The notes beneath the pieces were generated by a model that was not told the DNA's origin, did not search any database, and saw only the letters and a program-made list of their open reading frames with translations. Position numbers and translations under genes: made by a program. From Mesorhizobium sp. B2-1-8 (GTDB lineage Bacteria > Pseudomonadota > Alphaproteobacteria > Rhizobiales > Rhizobiaceae), in contig NZ_CP083953.1 in assembly GCF_006442545.2 (NCBI RefSeq), positions 124,001-188,000 on the forward strand: a stretch of 64,000 nt of DNA, given 5' to 3'. Below, one piece after another: positions 21,215 through 29,706 of the stretch. The stretch's first letter is position 1. Each line of letters begins with the position of its first letter.

Positions 21215-21832
21215 ATGGCTATTGGTTCGATGTTGCGCCGGCGCTGGCTGCCGGAAAAGACCTTTCCGCTCTATGCGTATCTGCCGGGCAGGCAACCGCA
21301 TCCCGTGCGCGATCCCGCGGGACATAGCTACAACAGCGAAGCCATGCCGTTGGCGGCAAAGGCGCCGCTGGATTCAGACATATTCCTCTGGGGTCTCGAC
21401 CTCTTCAACCACGGCTATTACTGGGAAGCCCATGAGGCATGGGAAGGGCTGTGGCAAGTTGCAGGCCGAGGCGTTCCGCTTCGGACGCTCTTCAAGGGAT
21501 TGATCCTGTTATCGGCAGCCGGCGTGAAGATCCGCGAGGGCAAGCACGTGGCAGCGATACGTCATGCCGGACGCGCCGCGGCGCTCCTTCGTCGGCTGAA
21601 CACGGCGGATCATACCTTCGAGCGCTCGCTCGGCATGTCGCCCGCAGGGCTCGCCGACCACGCAGAAGCCGCGGTACGGACCCCGGCAGCCTTGCAGGCG
21701 ACAGTGCTCGGTCAGCCCCAACCCGTGTTTGACTTCATTCTCGGACCGAGCTCCGGCCACAGGCCAAACGGTTCGCAAAAAAGAAGAAACGGTCGTCCGC
21801 AGAAGACGCCAGGAATAGACCGGGCTCGTTGA
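21215..21832 (+). CDS. DUF309 domain protein
   Basis: About 205 residues. The DUF309 signature is clear: FNHGYYWEAHEAWEGLW, with the paired histidines and acidic residues of this small helical family, after a FPLYAYLPGRQPHPVRDP lead typical of the longer alphaproteobacterial members. DUF309 proteins are thought to bind metal or act in an unidentified hydrolytic role; function is unproven. The start is uncertain: ATG 21215 and ATG 21230 are both possible and neither has a good ribosome site. Confidence 0.72.
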   Translation: MAIGSMLRRRWLPEKTFPLYAYLPGRQPHPVRDPAGHSYNSEAMPLAAKAPLDSDIFLWGLDLFNHGYYWEAHEAWEGLWQVAGRGVPLRTLFKGLILLSAAGVKIREGKHVAAIRHAGRAAALLRRLNTADHTFERSLGMSPAGLADHAEAAVRTPAALQATVLGQPQPVFDFILGPSSGHRPNGSQKRRNGRPQKTPGIDRAR

Positions 21833-22112
21833 GCCAACGTCACTGGCGAGCGAGGAATGCCAGGTTTCATTCACTGGCCGTATTTTCGTGTAGCGCGGAA
21901 TTTCGTTACGTTATTTCGGAGTTACAAAGCTCAAGATCGCATGGCTGCACATCGGTTCCGGCGCCCGGCAGCCGAAACGATTTCCATGCCGACGCCTATC
22001 AGCGATAGCTTATGGCGATACTTAAGCTGCTGAGACATTTATTGCCTTCAGCCACAACCATCACTATATACCGAGACTTCCCCTGCCCCCTTCAAACGAC
22101 CTGGAGAATTTC

Positions 22113-22577
22113 ATGACAGAAGAACCCGACCACAAGCTCGATGCCCTCATCGAGCTTACCGCCGAGGTCGTCTCAGCCTATGTCTCGAACAATCCGGTTC
22201 CAGTGGGGGATCTCTCTGCCCTGATCGGCCAAGTACATGCGGCGCTGAAAGGAACGGCCGGCAGCGCTTCCGCAGAACAGCCGCAGGTTCTCAAGCCTGC
22301 TGTCCCGATCAAAAAGTCCGTGATGGCGGACTACATCATCTGCCTTGACGATGGGAAGAAGTTCAAATCGCTCAAGCGCCATCTGTCGACCCACTACGGG
22401 CTGACGCCGGACGAGTACCGCGCCAAATGGGGCCTGCCGGCGGATTATCCGATGGTCGCGCCAAATTACGCCGCTGCGCGCTCGGCGTTGGCCAAGACGA
22501 TGGGGCTCGGCCGCAAACCGAAAGAGCCGGAAAAGCCGGCGCCGGCGAAGCGGACGAGCAAGAAGGTCGCAGCCTGA
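22113..22577 (+). CDS. mucR: MucR/Ros-family zinc-finger transcriptional regulator
   Basis: A 154-residue DNA-binding repressor/activator of the MucR/Ros family, which in rhizobia controls exopolysaccharide, motility and virulence or symbiosis genes by binding A+T-rich sites. Residues 70-120 carry the prokaryotic zinc finger: [20 protein letters not shown] then [14 protein letters not shown]. The N-terminal helix region supports oligomers. A GGAG site lies just before the ATG. The upstream 200 bp is A+T-rich, fitting autoregulation, though this is inferred. It converges with cspA on a shared hairpin. Confidence 0.93.
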   Translation: MTEEPDHKLDALIELTAEVVSAYVSNNPVPVGDLSALIGQVHAALKGTAGSASAEQPQVLKPAVPIKKSVMADYIICLDDGKKFKSLKRHLSTHYGLTPDEYRAKWGLPADYPMVAPNYAAARSALAKTMGLGRKPKEPEKPAPAKRTSKKVAA

Positions 22578-22641
22578 CTTTATCTCTCGAGGGTCGTGCG
22601 GGAGCGCGGCTGCTATCGGCATGATCTGCTCAGAATGTGAA

Positions 22642-22674
22642 AGATAAGGCGGAAGACCAACCTCCGCCTTATCT
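22642..22674. terminator. bidirectional intrinsic terminator between mucR and cspA
   Basis: A perfect 12-bp stem, AGATAAGGCGGA with TCCGCCTTATCT, and a 9-nt loop. On the minus strand the stem is followed by a short T-rich stretch, so it fits best as the cspA terminator, while also closing mucR transcription from the other side. Confidence 0.75.
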
Positions 22675-22713
22675 CGCGTATCATTCCCCTCTTGCTGGGA
22701 CGCAGGAGAAAAT

Positions 22714-22911
22714 TTAGCCGGCTTTACTGAGGTTGCCGGCAGAGGACTTGCCATTCGATCTCATAGTTGACTTCTGACCTTCATTCAGAGTCGAGAGGCC
22801 CGCGCGTTCGACAGCGGAAACGTGGACGAAAACATCCTGACCGCCGTTGTCAGGCTGAATAAATCCAAATCCCTTGGTGCTGTTGAACCACTTCACCGTT
22901 CCAGTAGCCAT
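22714..22911 (-). CDS. cspA: cold-shock-like protein with an abnormal C-terminal half
   Basis: A 65-residue CspA-type nucleic-acid-binding protein. The N-terminus is normal: [19 protein letters not shown] holds RNP1 (KGFGFI), and VFVHVSAVE is RNP2. After LNEGQK the usual VNYEI strand is replaced by STMRS, then NGKSSAGNL returns to the family pattern. A one-base shift of the DNA restores KVNYEI, so two compensating indels seem to have put about six codons out of frame and removed a few more, giving 65 instead of about 69-70 residues. It may be a functional variant or a decaying paralogue. Confidence 0.85.
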   Translation of the reverse strand: MATGTVKWFNSTKGFGFIQPDNGGQDVFVHVSAVERAGLSTLNEGQKSTMRSNGKSSAGNLSKAG

Positions 22912-23054
22912 ATGCGTATCCTGTATACCATTGCAAATTGGGCCGGCGGTTTGGCCATTCCGTTTTTGGGTAGTGTCTCAGTTTGAATTGCGAAAACGCC
23001 TATTCTGTTTGATGAGGTGCGCAAACGCCTTAGAGGAAAGCATGGAGGCCACTC

Positions 23055-23189
23055 ATGTCGGTGTGCGCCCGCGAACTGTTCGACAGCTACGTCGCGAACA
23101 GCCTCAACCATCCGAACCTGAAAGGCTTTGGGGTTGGAACCCATGTGTTCAGTCTTGCCTGTTTGGCAAGCGAGGCTCACATCCAATAG
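23055..23189 (+). CDS. possible 44-residue hypothetical protein
   Basis: An ATG six bases after a perfect GGAGG opens a short frame: MSVCARELFDSYVANSLNHP, then LKGFGVGTHVFSLACLASE, ending in AHIQ and TAG. Composition is protein-like and the ribosome site is the best in this stretch. I do not recognise a family. It is transcribed divergently from cspA. Confidence 0.42.
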   Translation: MSVCARELFDSYVANSLNHPNLKGFGVGTHVFSLACLASEAHIQ

Positions 23190-23391
23190 CGAAGGTCATC
23201 GCAGAAGCCGGCCCGATCGCTGCTGCACTTACAAAGCGGGTTGTCTAACGATGCCGGCGGCGCGGGATCTTCGCAGGAGCAAGGCAATTTCGTCCGAGGG
23301 AGGCGAGGACCAAATGTGGCTACTCAATCTCCAGGTCCACGCTAACCCGAGGCGCCCGGCGCCCCCGACTTTTTTATGCTCCCGTTCCGGC

Positions 23392-25818
23392 CTAGGCCGC
23401 GCTGCTCTTGACCACGTGCAATTCGTGCTTGTTTGGCCGTCGGGGAGCGGCTGACGAGTCTTCACCGCTTGTATGATGGACGAACTCGGCTATCGGGCAA
23501 GGCCGGCCGAGAAGATAACCCTGCATGGCGTCACAGGCTTCTGCACGCAGAAAATCTAACTCTGCGTCGGTTTCGACGCCCTCCGCCAGAACCGGCAGGT
23601 TGAGGCCCCGAGCGAGACCGAAGACGGCGCGCAGAACTGCGGCGGCCTCATCGCTCGCATCCACAGAATGCACCAGGGACTGGTCCACCTTGATCTTGTC
23701 AAACGGGAACGCCCGCAGGTTCGATAAAGAAGAGTAGCCAGTGCCAAAATCATCCATCGCGATCTGGACACCAAGGATTTTGAGCTTGTTGAGCACTGCG
23801 AGCGCTCGGCCAATATCCTTGATCAGCGATGATTCTGTAATCTCCAACTCAAGTCGGGATGGATCCAGACCCGTTTCCTTCAGTATCTCTTCCACCAGTT
23901 CCGGAAGATTCCCGCCATGGAGTTGTACGGCCGAGACGTTGACGCTGATCGCTAACGGTTGTTCCCATGACGCCGCTTCGGTGCAGGCGGTGCGCAGCAC
24001 CCATTCACCGATCTTCAGAATGGCGCCGCATTCTTCCGCGATCGGAATGAACACCGCCGGGGATACGGCGCCCTTGGTGTTGTGATCCCAACGAAGCAAG
24101 GCTTCGAAGCCGTAGACCTTGTTTGATGGAAGCTTTGCCTGCGGCTGGTAGACGAGGCGGAACTCGTTGCGCGAGATTGCAAGACGAATGTCGTGTTCCA
24201 TCTGGCGTCGGTCGCGCAGATGCTCACCCATGGCCGGCGCAAAGAAGCGATACACGCCACGCCCTTCCGCCTTAGCCTCATAAAGCGCGGCGTCTGCATG
24301 GCTTAGAAGCGTCGCGCGATCAGGCGCATCATTCGGGAATACAGCGATGCCGATGCTTGTGCCGAGCGTGACCCCGGCGGGCAGAATCATCCCTCCTCCG
24401 TCGCTAAACGCCTCCAGGATGGCTTCAGCGGTTCGCGTTGCATAAGCGGGGCTCGGCAGGCCCGGAATGATCACCGCGAACTCGTCGCCCCCAAGGCGCG
24501 CGAACATGTATTGTGGCTTGAGAATACTTTTGATCTTCTCGGCAACCAATTGAAGCACCTCGTCGCCGACGAGGTGACCGAAGAGATCGTTGATATCCTT
24601 GAAGCGATCGAGATCCAGGAAGAGGACGGCAAAGCAGCGGTCGGCGCCACGATGCGCCACGAACTCAGCGTCCAGCCTCTCGTTGAAGCTTCTGCGATTT
24701 GGCAGACCGGTCAGGGGATCGTGGTTGGCGAGGAAGTGAATCTCCTCCTCGGCCCGCTTGCGACCGCGGATGTCGCGCACTGCAAGAACCTTGTGTGGCT
24801 TGCCGCTAAAGACGATGCTGCGGCGGATCAACTCCACCGGTATCGTGGTGCCGTTCGTCGCCCAAAGCCCCGCCTCCAGTGGCTTCCGTTCCGTGTTAAC
24901 GAGTTCGTCCTGCGACAGCGTGGGGAAGAAAGAAGCGAGCGAGCGGCCGACCACTTCCGATCTGTCGACGCCGGCAAGTGCGGCGAAGCTTTTATTGGCT
25001 GCAACAATCCCGGCCTCGTTGCACACAACCAGCCCCTCGACGGTGGCGTCTGCCAGTTCCTGCATACGCGCAGTCTCACCCGCGCGGCGAAGGTCTCGCA
25101 GATCGAGGCCGAGACCGACAAGGGCTAAAAGGATGATGACAGTCGAAGCGAGCGCCACACCGATCGCCATCCATTCGGCAGGCAGCGCCGAGGCCGAAAC
25201 CACAACACGCGGATCAGGTATGATCGCTGCCGCGGCCATCGCCGTGAAATGGTGGCTGCAGATCGCAATTGTCAGCACCAGGGCGCCGAGCGCCTTCCAC
25301 CTGACGTTGTTTTCCCGAAGCGCGACCGGCAATGCAGCGGCGCCGAACATACCGCCGAGGAGGATGGAGGCGGCAACGAGCGGCGGATCCCAGTCGATGC
25401 GGCCGGCGATCTCGAACGCGGCCATGCCGGTATAATGCATAACGGCGATCCCGCCGCCCACGATGGCGCCGCCAATCCAGCGGCCATGCTGCACGCGTGG
25501 TGAGATGCCAATGGAAAGGCCAGTTCCCGTCAAAATGATAGCCGCGACCAGTGAGACGATCGTCAAGGCGATGTTGTAGCCGCTCGGCACCGCGGGCTGG
25601 AAGGCCAGCAGCATGGCGATGAAATGGGTAGCCCAGATGCCGAAGCCGGTGGCGACGGCAGCGACCGCGAGCCAGAACCGTTGCATCGCAAATTCGCTGC
25701 GCCGGACATGATGGAGAAGATTAACCGCAGCGAAGCAGGCCAGTGCGCAAACGAAGGCCGCTAGCGCAACCAGACGCAAATCATGCTCCGTTGCAATGCA
25801 GGTGTAGACCTTCAGCAT
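23392..25818 (-). CDS. MHYT-PAS-GGDEF-EAL cyclic-di-GMP signalling protein
   Basis: An 808-residue membrane protein. Residues about 5-235 form an MHYT sensor with seven predicted membrane spans; WATHFIAM, VMHYTGMAA and CSHHFTAM supply the metal-binding Met/His/Tyr motifs thought to sense oxygen, CO or NO. A PAS domain follows (about 255-365), then a GGDEF domain with intact LGGDEFAV and DLDRFKDIND, and an EAL domain with FEALLRW, DDFGTGYSSL and KVDQSLV. Both output motifs look intact, so diguanylate cyclase and phosphodiesterase activity are both possible. I start it at ATG 25818, where the membrane region begins. Monocistronic. Confidence 0.93.
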   Translation of the reverse strand: MLKVYTCIATEHDLRLVALAAFVCALACFAAVNLLHHVRRSEFAMQRFWLAVAAVATGFGIWATHFIAMLLAFQPAVPSGYNIALTIVSLVAAIILTGTGLSIGISPRVQHGRWIGGAIVGGGIAVMHYTGMAAFEIAGRIDWDPPLVAASILLGGMFGAAALPVALRENNVRWKALGALVLTIAICSHHFTAMAAAAIIPDPRVVVSASALPAEWMAIGVALASTVIILLALVGLGLDLRDLRRAGETARMQELADATVEGLVVCNEAGIVAANKSFAALAGVDRSEVVGRSLASFFPTLSQDELVNTERKPLEAGLWATNGTTIPVELIRRSIVFSGKPHKVLAVRDIRGRKRAEEEIHFLANHDPLTGLPNRRSFNERLDAEFVAHRGADRCFAVLFLDLDRFKDINDLFGHLVGDEVLQLVAEKIKSILKPQYMFARLGGDEFAVIIPGLPSPAYATRTAEAILEAFSDGGGMILPAGVTLGTSIGIAVFPNDAPDRATLLSHADAALYEAKAEGRGVYRFFAPAMGEHLRDRRQMEHDIRLAISRNEFRLVYQPQAKLPSNKVYGFEALLRWDHNTKGAVSPAVFIPIAEECGAILKIGEWVLRTACTEAASWEQPLAISVNVSAVQLHGGNLPELVEEILKETGLDPSRLELEITESSLIKDIGRALAVLNKLKILGVQIAMDDFGTGYSSLSNLRAFPFDKIKVDQSLVHSVDASDEAAAVLRAVFGLARGLNLPVLAEGVETDAELDFLRAEACDAMQGYLLGRPCPIAEFVHHTSGEDSSAAPRRPNKHELHVVKSSAA

Positions 25819-26206
25819 GCTTTTTTCTCGAAGCCCGCACACACTTGCAAGAAAAATGCGCTTGAGTAATGAATAAGTGCTTAAACTGCTTGCGCACTGT
25901 TTAAGAAATGATTTGTTGTTGCTATAAATAGCTCATCTGACCAGCAGCGACGATGCTTCTCATGCAGGCGGGCGTGGCAGACGCTCCAAGGCGGTGTCTG
26001 AGGCCGGGCGCCGCGACCGGCGACGGCTATGGCGAGAAGAACCCGCGCCGGCTGCGCAACGGCTACCGCGACCGCGACTGGGAGGCACGGCGGGGACCGT
26101 CGAGCTGCGCATCCGAAGCTGAGGAAAGGCCATGCCGGATAGGGCGGCCACACTGACGCGCCACCGCACCGCATCCGATCTCTTCCCCTCGTGGGGATCG
26201 TCTGCG
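25819..26206. other. intergenic region, no gene supported
   Basis: Upstream of the MHYT-GGDEF-EAL gene. The first 120 bp are A+T-richer and likely hold its promoter. From about 25960 the DNA is G+C-rich with Arg-rich shadow frames only. Confidence 0.35.
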
Positions 26207-26460
26207 TCACTGCGTCAGCGCGGTGTCCGAGGGCCGCTTGTTGAAGTCGCATTTGCCGGTGACGTTGTAGAAGAAGTCGGCGTTGGTGACAGGCGCCGGG
26301 ACCGCGTTGCCGCCGTCTTCCCAGGCCTGATAGGCTGTCGCGCCGCAAGGGATCGCCGAAGATGTCGACGGGCTGGCCGGTGGCGGTCTCGGTCAGGTTG
26401 GTTGCGCTCAACCCGCTATAGAGCCGGGCGCTATCCAGTCGCCCGCAAAGCTTCTGACGA
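26207..26460 (-). pseudogene. frameshifted relic of an unrecognised protein
   Basis: Two minus-strand frames join near 26353. The first reads RLYSGLSATNLTETATGQPV then DIFGDP; one base later the second reads CGATAYQAWEDGG, NADFFYNVTGKCDFN and RPSDTALTQ to a TGA at 26207. An extra T in CCCTTGC explains the break. It looks like the C-terminus of a secreted or modular protein with a disulfide, but I cannot name the family and see no start. Confidence 0.45.
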
Positions 26461-26747
26461 GTAGAACATTCCTCCAAGAGCCTTGCGGCTTGAAAGCGTC
26501 CTGTTTTTCGCGAGATCGAGAAAGTCATAGATGAAATACGGGGCGTGGAACCGATCAGCGCCACTGCTTTTTCCGCTAATCCGGGCCACGCGGGCAAAGA
26601 ATGCGGCAGAAAAGATTGAAGTCTGCATTGGCTGCTGGCGCGATTGGCGCGGCCTCGGTAGGTGGCAGTGGGAAGGGCGGCGGCGGTGGCTAGTTTGCAA
26701 GCCGGACCGGAGGCGGGCAGATTTCGTCTGGAAATGTCGAGTTTTTA

Positions 26748-26766
26748 ATTTTCCCACCGGGAAAAT
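26748..26766. promoter_or_regulatory. perfect 19-bp palindrome upstream of the pilin-like cluster
   Basis: ATTTTCCC-ACC-GGGAAAAT, an 8+3+8 inverted repeat about 190 bp before the first gene of the secreted-protein cluster, in an A+T-rich stretch that also carries a nearby TTTCCCGGG. It could be an operator or a short hairpin. Its role is inferred from position only. Confidence 0.35.
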
Positions 26767-26954
26767 ATCAAATTTCCCGGGCGAAGTATTATTTATAATT
26801 CTTTTCTGGATTTCCGGAAACAACCGGCTACTACCGCCGGGTTCATTCAGGATGGCGTTCCGTTTCTTCATTTAAGTTTACGCTAATTTAACCATGCTAA
26901 AGCGATGATGACCCAATATTAACTCCGGCAGTCCGATTTAATAGGAGGGTCTCG

Positions 26955-27425
26955 ATGACGTTGTTCCGCACCGCTTTTGGTGCAGCCTTGCTGGTCGCGT
27001 GCCTCGACCACGGCGCGATGGCCACAACGCAGAACGTCATCTTCAACGGCACGGTCACCGCGACCTGCACGCTCGTTGTCGGCTCCAACGGCACGATGAC
27101 GGTAAGCCCCGACCTCCAGTCCCTGAGCTCGCACAACAGCGGCGGTTCGGCTGGAACGGTCACGCTCACCACCACCGGAGGTGTTTCGCTGAGCGTCGAT
27201 CCGGTGACCCTCACCACCGTGCCGGCCGCCGACAGCACCGCCACCACCTGGACACCGACCTATTTGGCCAGCGGCGCCCACACGATCGCAGAAACGGGGG
27301 CGTCCACCGCCCTGGCCATCCCTGGCGCCGACCTGGTCTCGGTCCATCTCGCCGGCACAAAGGGCGGCAGCAATCGCTTCGCCTCAGGAAACTATCAGGC
27401 AACGGTAACGCTGCGCTGCGAATGA
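26955..27425 (+). CDS. secreted pilin-like (DUF4402/SCPU-like) protein, first copy
   Basis: A 156-residue exported protein with an excellent AGGAGGG site. Signal peptide about residues 1-22, cleaved after AMA. The mature part is Thr/Ser/Gly-rich beta sequence; it begins TCTLVVGSNGTMTVSP and ends FASGNYQATVTLRCE, so one Cys is near each end as in chaperone-usher-type subunits. It is clearly related to the fourth gene of this cluster (GTMTANP, AGNYQGIVTVLCE). I infer an extracellular fibre or surface protein. No usher gene is nearby. Confidence 0.65.
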   Translation: MTLFRTAFGAALLVACLDHGAMATTQNVIFNGTVTATCTLVVGSNGTMTVSPDLQSLSSHNSGGSAGTVTLTTTGGVSLSVDPVTLTTVPAADSTATTWTPTYLASGAHTIAETGASTALAIPGADLVSVHLAGTKGGSNRFASGNYQATVTLRCE

Positions 27426-27447
27426 CGTCCCCGCAAAGGAGGGGTCC

Positions 27448-27840
27448 TTGAAACATATTTTCAACCTGGCGACGGCGCTGGCCGTTGGACTGATGCCCAT
27501 TGCCGCCGGCGCCCAGTCGATGTCGCCGATGCGTGGTGAGGTCAACAGTTTCACCGATGCCTTCGCGGTCCGTGTGTTCCCCGCCAATCCCTACGGCCAG
27601 AAGATCAAGGTCGAAATCCACGTCTACGATCAGGATTTTCAACCGGTGGACGCCAGAATCTCTCCGAGCGTCTTCCAACTGGGCTCGCAGGCCTCCCGTC
27701 CTGTCCTTGTGGTCGTGCCCTTCGGCGGCGCTGCCGAGCGTAAAGTGCGTATCTGTACCGAGAGCATCCCTTTCCCCAATGAACAGACGCAGATAAGGGC
27801 ACAGATATGCGGAAGGTTTTTTGGGCACCGCAAGTCCTGA
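27448..27840 (+). CDS. single-domain periplasmic pilus-chaperone-like protein
   Basis: A 130-residue exported protein starting at TTG 27448 behind AGGAGG. After a signal peptide (cut near AGA) it resembles the N-terminal beta-sandwich of PapD-type chaperones: MSPMRGEVNSFTDAFAVRVF, then PANPYGQKIKVEIHVYD and VFQLGSQASRPVLVVVPF. The second chaperone domain is absent, so it is about half the usual 230 residues. It sits 22 bp after the first pilin-like gene and overlaps the next by 34 bp, which argues for one operon and for folding the neighbouring secreted proteins. The function is inferred. Confidence 0.6.
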   Translation: MKHIFNLATALAVGLMPIAAGAQSMSPMRGEVNSFTDAFAVRVFPANPYGQKIKVEIHVYDQDFQPVDARISPSVFQLGSQASRPVLVVVPFGGAAERKVRICTESIPFPNEQTQIRAQICGRFFGHRKS

Positions 27841-28325
27841 CAGTCGCGTTTGCGGCAATGTGGACGGGGATCTCTCCGGTTCTGGCCGAGGATGTCTACA
27901 ACCTCAATCAGAACGAGAGCGGCTTCAATCTGCCCGGCGTGACCTTGCCCCAGGGCCAGGACGAAGTTCACGCTTCCGACGGCACGACCTGCCGATCGGC
28001 CGTCTCCGGCAGCGGCGCCTATCTCGACCTCGGCGTTATCAGAGGCAACAACCAGTCGAACAACGACGTCGCCACCTACGGCCGCGTGGTGATCCCGATC
28101 GGTCGCACGCCGAAGCGTGTCGATTGCAGCCGCCTCTATGAGCTTGAGGTCGAGCGCCTGCAACTGGAGCTGAAACTGCTCAAGATGGGCCTCGGCGGCG
28201 ACGGCCAGACCGGGAGCGTGACCGCCAGCGCTCCCGCTCCCGTGGCCGCATCACCCGGATGGGCCAATGAAGGCTGGAGCATCAGGACCGGAACCGGCGA
28301 TGGCAAGAAAAAGAAGAAGAAATAG
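27807..28325 (+). CDS. exported protein with coiled C-terminus and lysine tail
   Basis: A 172-residue protein with a signal peptide (about 1-27, ending VLA). The mature N-terminal half (LNQNESGFNLPGVTLPQG, CRSAVSGSGAYLDLGVIRG) is unrecognised; then LYELEVERLQLELKLLKMGL looks like a short coiled coil, followed by a Ser/Ala/Pro linker and six C-terminal lysines. Two cysteines could form a disulfide. It overlaps the chaperone-like gene by 34 bases and the next gene by up to 59, which indicates translational coupling. The lysine tail could bind polyanions such as nucleic acid or lipopolysaccharide; this is speculation. Confidence 0.6.
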   Translation: MRKVFWAPQVLTVAFAAMWTGISPVLAEDVYNLNQNESGFNLPGVTLPQGQDEVHASDGTTCRSAVSGSGAYLDLGVIRGNNQSNNDVATYGRVVIPIGRTPKRVDCSRLYELEVERLQLELKLLKMGLGGDGQTGSVTASAPAPVAASPGWANEGWSIRTGTGDGKKKKKK

Positions 28326-28782
28326 CCCCGCGCTGCTTGTGATAGCTGCACTTGCCGGCTTCTGCCTTCCGGCGCAGGGGGCGATCATCGGCACCTGCAC
28401 CGTCATGGTCGGGGCATCGGGGACGATGACCGCAAATCCGGCCATCGGCATACTGAGCTCCAAGCAGGCAGGCGGATCGAGCGCCAGTGCCACCGTGGTG
28501 GCAAGCTCCACGCTGTGCTCATTGTTCAACTTGCTGGACTGTTATTCGGTTTCGGCGCCGGCGCCTTTGGCATTCTCGTCCGCGCCGAGCGGCGGCGGCA
28601 CCAACGTGACCTTCGTCTCGGTCTTCCGGCTCGATGGCTCGGGCGTCGACAACAATGGGGGCGTGCCGCAAAGGGTCGTCAACGGCACCCACGCCATGCA
28701 GGTCGACCTCACTGCCACCAAATTGAGCGGCATCTTCCCGGCCGGCAACTATCAGGGCATCGTCACCGTGCTGTGCGAGTGA
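28300..28782 (+). CDS. secreted pilin-like (DUF4402/SCPU-like) protein, second copy
   Basis: A 160-residue exported protein, paralogue of the first gene in this cluster. It starts MARKRRRNSPALLVIAALAG (a strong basic signal peptide) and I prefer this ATG at 28300 over 28267 for that reason. The mature part reads GTCTVMVGASGTMTANPAIG and ends FPAGNYQGIVTVLCE, with the terminal Cys shared with its paralogue. It closes the four-gene cluster; a Tn3-family transposase relic begins about 16 bp after the stop, so anything once downstream has been lost. Confidence 0.62.
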   Translation: MARKRRRNSPALLVIAALAGFCLPAQGAIIGTCTVMVGASGTMTANPAIGILSSKQAGGSSASATVVASSTLCSLFNLLDCYSVSAPAPLAFSSAPSGGGTNVTFVSVFRLDGSGVDNNGGVPQRVVNGTHAMQVDLTATKLSGIFPAGNYQGIVTVLCE

Positions 28783-28800
28783 GGCGGCAAATCGCGCTCT

Positions 28801-29055
28801 AGCTTTCTCCACGAGCGTGGTGAAATCCGTGACCGATCGTTCGAAAGCCAGGCGTTCCGCGCCTCCGGCCTCAATCTCGTCGTCAGCGCGATCGTACACT
28901 GGAACACGGTTTATTTCGAGCGGGCCGTCACCCACTCACGCAAAATGCATCGTGAGGTTCCGGATCACCTGCTCAAGCACGTATCGCCGCTGAGCTGGGA
29001 ACAAATCAATCTGACCGGCATCTACACCTGGGAATGCAGAACATCAGATGCCTGA
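28801..29055 (+). pseudogene. C-terminal fragment of a Tn3-family transposase
   Basis: There is no start codon, but 84 codons match the conserved end of Tn3-family TnpA: FLHERGEIRDR, then FRASGLNLVVSAIVHWNTVY, then HLLKHVSPLSWEQINLTGIY. The frame ends at TGA 29053-29055. All of the DDE core is gone. The Tn3 terminal repeat follows 70 bp later, in the expected place. Confidence 0.85.
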
Positions 29056-29124
29056 AGGCTTCCGGTCGGTCAGGCTTCCGGCTCGGTTACGTTAGGCCCG
29101 CATGACGTTCATGCTCCGTTCGAC

Positions 29125-29166
29125 CTTAGCGTGTCGGGCCTTTATCAACGAAAGACAGCAATCCCC
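29125..29166. repeat. Tn3-family terminal inverted repeat (one end)
   Basis: On the minus strand the segment begins GGGGATTGCT and ends GACACGCTAAG, the hallmarks of Tn3-family ends (outer GGGG, inner ACGCTAAG); length about 42 bp. It lies 70 bp beyond the transposase C-terminus and marks the element boundary at 29166. The inner 32 bp outside and into this repeat (29102-29133) recur at 63513-63544. Confidence 0.7.
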
Positions 29167-29169
29167 TTG

Positions 29170-29420
29170 CTGCACACGGTGTTTCATGGGATTCTTTGGA
29201 CCTGATCCGAAGGAGATGAGAATGCCTGAAGCGATGCTCGCCGCTCTTTCCAGTAAGGGCTTGTCCTCTGTCCGGCTCGCCGAGATCCTTGGAGTGAGCC
29301 AGCCGACGGCCTGGCGGATGGGTCACGCACTGCGGCTAATGGTGGCGCGGGAAAACATGCTCGACGGCACGGTTGAGATCGACCATTTCCATCTCGGTGG
29401 AAGAAAGCGGACCCCAATCC
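29170..29420 (+). pseudogene. IS1595-family transposase fragment
   Basis: The frame reads GFFGPDPKEMRMPEAMLAAL, then GVSQPTAWRMGHALRLMVAR and LDGTVEIDHFHLGGR, the N-terminal helix-turn-helix and first catalytic-region sequence of IS1595/ISXO2-type transposases. It starts only a few bases after the Tn3 boundary and loses similarity after GGRKR, so the 5' part was probably cut by the Tn3 insertion and the 3' part lost later. Confidence 0.7.
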
Positions 29421-29706
29421 ACCAATGCATGGTCGGGGCTGAGCGCTTCCGCAGGCGGATTGAACGGCGTTAACGCCGGCGCAGGTGCCTCCTTCGGCGG
29501 TTCAAGCGCCGCGCCTCTGAGAATCGTCCATTAAAAGATCGCGCTGACCTCGCTGGGAACATTACCCAGGTTGACACCGGCACGGTGAAAGAATGGCTGA
29601 GCCTTTGAGACGGCAAGTTTCCAATGAGTGAACGAGGTCTCCGTTGACCAACTACCCGGCTGCCATAGTTTCGATTAAGCGACCCCAGTCATTGTAAGAG
29701 GAAAAG

